DNA of 64,000 nucleotides from Margaritispora aquatica (lineage: Eukaryota; Ascomycota; Leotiomycetes; Helotiales; Discinellaceae): the NCBI GenBank assembly GCA_007644065.1, contig VJWN01000008.1, forward strand, positions 1,614,411-1,678,410. The letters run 5' to 3'. Positions 61,012 to 64,000 of the stretch are shown in pieces; the stretch's first letter is position 1; each line of letters starts with the position of its first letter. The notes beneath the pieces are model-generated. The model ran no database searches. It saw only the letters and a list, made by a program, of their open reading frames with translations, and was not told where the DNA came from. The position numbers and the translations under genes were made by a program.

Positions 61012-62637
61012 CTTGACGCGTGAAAGAAAGCGAGAAGAAATAGTATGATAGATTGGTGTAAATCTTCAACGAAACACTGAGACCGAATATAAAGAGAAAG
61101 TTGGAACTGAAGGACTTACGGACTTATTTGCTTTGCGGCGCAAGGATGGCCATTTTGTGCTTTCAACGCTAGTAGGCAACTGGCGTCGAGCAGGAGGTGT
61201 GAATATATCATGGCAATGTAGTGGAGGCGGAGGTACATGAAATACGTTGGAGTGACATATGCGGGTCTCATCACCCAATCATCTATGGGGGCATTAGGCT
61301 CCGGTTTCAAATAATTGCTTCTAGTGGCTGCTGCTTGCTAACTCGGATAAGGAATAATATCTCAGAAATACTAATTATAGAGTTGTTTGCCCATGTAAGA
61401 CACAGACAACCCGGAATCAGCCTCAGTTAGAGATCACGTGATACACACATGATGTTCGGTTAATGCATTACTCTCCTTAATCTTACTGTATTCCATATTA
61501 TTCATGTTATTATGTGAGATCACGCGCTGTAGGTGCTGATCTAGGTGTTTATATAGAGCGTTCTACTGCTGTTGAATCTCTTTAATCTTCTTAATCCTAT
61601 CTTTTTCACCTACCTCTATACCACGTGATTCACCACCTTTTCATCCCTTAGAACAGACTTCGAACGTAATTCCTCAAAAGAATCTTCGAAAGCTGGCTTT
61701 GAAATCACGTTTGCTATATCCAAAAATAAAGCGCGGAAATATCAACAAGCTACTAATGCCTGAAAGCCGGGCGGCTGCTTTCATGCCTAAACTTGAGGTT
61801 ATGGAGATATGGAATAGTGGCGAAGGGAGGGCATACTTGTCTCTTCCGATACAACAACGAGGCTAGAAAACCTACTATTATTTGGGTATACAATTGGGAT
61901 AAAAATGTGTAGTTGGATTATAATGTAGTCCACTATTGGGAAAATTTGCCGAGGTATAGGCGAAATCCTTATAGTAGTTCTACAACTGTGGTTTATCGGC
62001 TACTAAGGAGGCGTAAGGAAGTAAAGACTTACGTCACTATAATTCGTTTTCTAAAACTACGTAGTTACGTCTTAGATCTTATATCTGATTATTAGCTATC
62101 CTAGGAGGAATATAATCACCTAAAAAGTTAGTTCAAGTATTGGACTTTTATTTGGTGCTCTTACCACCTATGGCGTCGGACAACTACCTCACCAATTGTC
62201 GGGTATAGACTCTTGCCACAATTATTTGTCAAGTCATTCTATTAGCATACAATGAGGTATTCTCCTTATAAGATCTTTAATCAAGTCTTATTTAATTCAT
62301 TGAATCCGCACCTGCAAGCAGTTAAACAGTAAGAATCTAGAGCCGAATACATCGGCTATAATTCACGAACTGCCTCGCTAGGGTATTTGTTAAGATAGTC
62401 ATACGTTATAGTAGCAACTCTGATTTCTGATTACACTTTTGTAAGTGGTCGACTTATTTAGATGCGCTGATACGAAACGCAGACCTTGGATATGTTGGTG
62501 TAGTTGGCACGATATAGGATTGAAGATATAGGCTTGGGCTAGACAACAAGGCAGACAGTTCTGCCCTCAAAGCCATCCATATAACACCATGTTCGCTTAG
62601 CAGGTAGCGAACTCAATGCAAAATTGAGAAAGAAGCA
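61012..62637. other. Gene-free, AT-rich stretch; possible transposon remnant
   Basis: No recognisable protein. From about 61440 to 62560 the sequence is rich in TA and in stop codons in all frames, with CACGTGAT motifs at 61434 and 61621. This style is common in decayed transposons of ascomycetes, but I find neither terminal repeats nor a transposase. Open frames at 61116-61310 (minus, no ATG) and 61913-62095 (plus) match nothing. Confidence 0.35.
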
Positions 62638-64000
62638 TCAAGCTTTATTTGATTCGTTCCACCGACTTCCAAATTGAGGCACTTTGCATCCTTGAGCCTG
62701 TGATAATTCCTCAACCCTAGCGATCATATCTGTAGCCTCCACAGGGAATTTTTCGGAAAAGACGGTCTGAATGACCTCGCTAACAGTATAGACCTCGTCT
62801 GGGATATGTTTGAACATGGCCCAAGTGTCCACACTGACATCCACTTCCTTTTCTAATAAATGTCTGAAAGTTTCGATCCAGTCACAGCCCTGCTGATGAT
62901 TAAGTTCTTCCGAACGCCACCGTTGTTTTCCAGCTGCAGTGAGGAGAATCGATTCGAGTGCACTGCGCCATGGTGTCCAAGCGTCGTAGCCAAGTCCACT
63001 GCGCCTTCCACAATCCTTTTCTTCCCATTCGTCTAGCGAGTAGGCTGTAGGACAATAAGAGTTAGGATTTGCCCCAGCCGTAAGCAAAATTCTAACCATT
63101 CCGGGGTTGATATCGACGGACCTCTTGTTGTAACTTGTTAAAGCGTAGTCTAGATATGGTCTTCCCGTTTTGTCATTAATAAGTGAGGAATTCTCCAGTA
63201 TTCTATAATTTACATATGCTTGAAGGCCATAAACAATAGCTAGAGATAGGAGATCATCTCCAAACTGAGGATCCAAGTAGATAAATTCTCCAGGATTATC
63301 TGTAGTCTCTTCGTAGGGTGCTTGTTCTTCGCTCAATAGAATGGTGCCTCCCGTTATATTTGCATCAGCAACAGGGGATTTCTTGTTGACCGACGGAAGC
63401 GACACATAATTGTAAGGTTGATTGTAGCGATTATGGAATTCATATATATGGTACATCGCCTTGGTGATCCAAGGAATACCGGCTTTTTGACGCATGTTAA
63501 GGTCCAAGTGACCCAGGAGCTGTACATAGCAATCTTCACCCTCTTTATCAAGGGCTTGGGCTAGAAGTAGCGCTGAGTCGGCGAGACACGACAAATCTTC
63601 CTTGGCACGTCTGTCCACTGCCGGTCTGCAAGGTTCATCCTCGTGAATACGTGTTCGCTCGATCGCCGACCATAATAAGGCAGCTTTTGAATTAAATTCG
63701 TTGGGTCTTGATCCGTCAAGAAGTGATTTTGTCGTGTCGAGAGCCAAAAACTCTTTGACGGATCGATGGATGTACTTCACACTCCTATTTCTATATTTCG
63801 CTTCCATCAAAACATTGTCTCTATGGTACCAATCTCTAATTTCCCAATCCTCAGTAGACATTGCTTGGCCAGCTTCAAGCAACCCTGCACACCTAGTCTT
63901 TAGCTTTCTTTCGATATCTTGAATGGCCTGAGCGATTTCTTTTTCCGTTGAGATTTGCTTGCTTCTTGGTAGCGTTGTCTTTGAATACTGCAGTCCAAAC
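62638..64000 (-). CDS. C-terminal part of a NACHT-type STAND protein; runs off the right edge
   Basis: One frame is open from the right edge to the stop at 62638, over 450 codons. Reading in from the edge: FGLQYSKTTLPRSKQISTEK, IERKLKTRCAGLLEAG (the 'R.GGLLE' helix that follows NACHT in many fungal STAND proteins), then VKYIHRSVKEFLAL, the typical 'HR(T/S)V(K/R)(D/E)FL' motif. Further on are an ankyrin-like piece (VRILLTAGANPN) and a C-terminal helical region. The P-loop and N-terminal effector domain would lie beyond the window. STAND proteins act in fungal non-self recognition and programmed cell death. Product and completeness cannot be settled here. Confidence 0.75.
   Translation of the reverse strand, partial: FGLQYSKTTLPRSKQISTEKEIAQAIQDIERKLKTRCAGLLEAGQAMSTEDWEIRDWYHRDNVLMEAKYRNRSVKYIHRSVKEFLALDTTKSLLDGSRPNEFNSKAALLWSAIERTRIHEDEPCRPAVDRRAKEDLSCLADSALLLAQALDKEGEDCYVQLLGHLDLNMRQKAGIPWITKAMYHIYEFHNRYNQPYNYVSLPSVNKKSPVADANITGGTILLSEEQAPYEETTDNPGEFIYLDPQFGDDLLSLAIVYGLQAYVNYRILENSSLINDKTGRPYLDYALTSYNKRSVDINPGMVRILLTAGANPNSYCPTAYSLDEWEEKDCGRRSGLGYDAWTPWRSALESILLTAAGKQRWRSEELNHQQGCDWIETFRHLLEKEVDVSVDTWAMFKHIPDEVYTVSEVIQTVFSEKFPVEATDMIARVEELSQAQGCKVPQFGSRWNESNKA

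Noticed and set aside
61066..61310. Minus-strand open frame just upstream of the STAND-like gene
   Set aside because: It has no ATG at its start, no splice that joins it in frame to the gene, and no known motif.
61440..62560. AT-rich stretch considered as a named transposon
   Set aside because: No terminal repeats, target-site duplication or transposase remnant could be read, so only a general note is given.

Overview
This window is nuclear DNA of a filamentous ascomycete (Pezizomycotina). The evidence is eukaryotic gene structure with many short introns (mostly 45-75 bp, GT...CTAAC/CTGAC...AG), fungal orthologues throughout (actin with a 7-nt first coding exon, Sec8, Hsh49/SF3B4, CBP80, GSK3, Tom40, Tom7, Las21, Siz/PIAS, Rmp1), a secreted histidine acid phosphatase and STAND/NACHT-type genes. 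A leotiomycete-like fungus is a guess from general style; the order cannot be fixed from sequence alone. Coding coordinates below span first to last coding base; exon limits are given in the text. For most multi-exon genes the exon lengths sum to a multiple of three.

Layout. 1-1203: 5' part of a secreted histidine acid phosphatase (minus, running off the left edge). 2286-3876: actin (minus). 5718-6538: a 2EXR-domain protein (minus), divergent from the exocyst subunit Sec8 (6916-10163, plus). 12269-12634: a five-exon tom7 gene, invisible to single-ORF searches, divergent from the splicing factor SF3B4/Hsh49 (12909-14093, plus). 14780-17417: cap-binding protein CBP80 (minus). 17926-18496: a broken unknown gene. 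18566-20014: GSK3 kinase (minus). 20015-33660: 13.6 kb in which I find no recognisable gene but many microsatellites, strikingly of period six. 33661-34867: tom40 (minus), divergent from a 6-phosphofructo-2-kinase (35719-37850, plus) whose phosphatase active site is altered. 39248-42114: a USP-type deubiquitinase with a CYLD-like Cys box (minus), divergent from mitochondrial ribosomal protein uL5m (42608-43852, plus). 44474-45139: Fes1 (minus), divergent from an Flx1-like mitochondrial carrier (45558-46608, plus). 46609-50200: non-coding DNA holding a degenerate array of about nine repeats with ~150-310 bp spacing. 50201-52111: SUMO E3 ligase of the Siz/PIAS family (minus), divergent from a small DUF2423 protein (52523-52998, plus). 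53461-56454: Las21/Gpi7 (plus). 56656-57812: RNase MRP subunit Rmp1 (minus). 58296-58450: U6 snRNA (minus). 59248-64000: an accessory-looking end with a possible small gene, a STAND-like gene, an AT-rich gene-free stretch and the 3' part of a NACHT-type gene.

The genes are mostly housekeeping: vesicle tethering, RNA processing (SF3B4, CBP80, Rmp1, U6), mitochondrial import (Tom7, Tom40) and transport, protein modification and glycolytic control. They are not an operon or a biosynthetic cluster; the only evident organisation is head-to-head gene pairs sharing short promoters.

The most interesting object is the U6 snRNA gene. Its conserved 5' region is interrupted by a 53-bp intron with spliceosomal signals. 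That intron carries a perfect match to the RNA polymerase III A-box consensus, a B-box-like element lies just beyond the terminator, and a TATA box sits at about -30.
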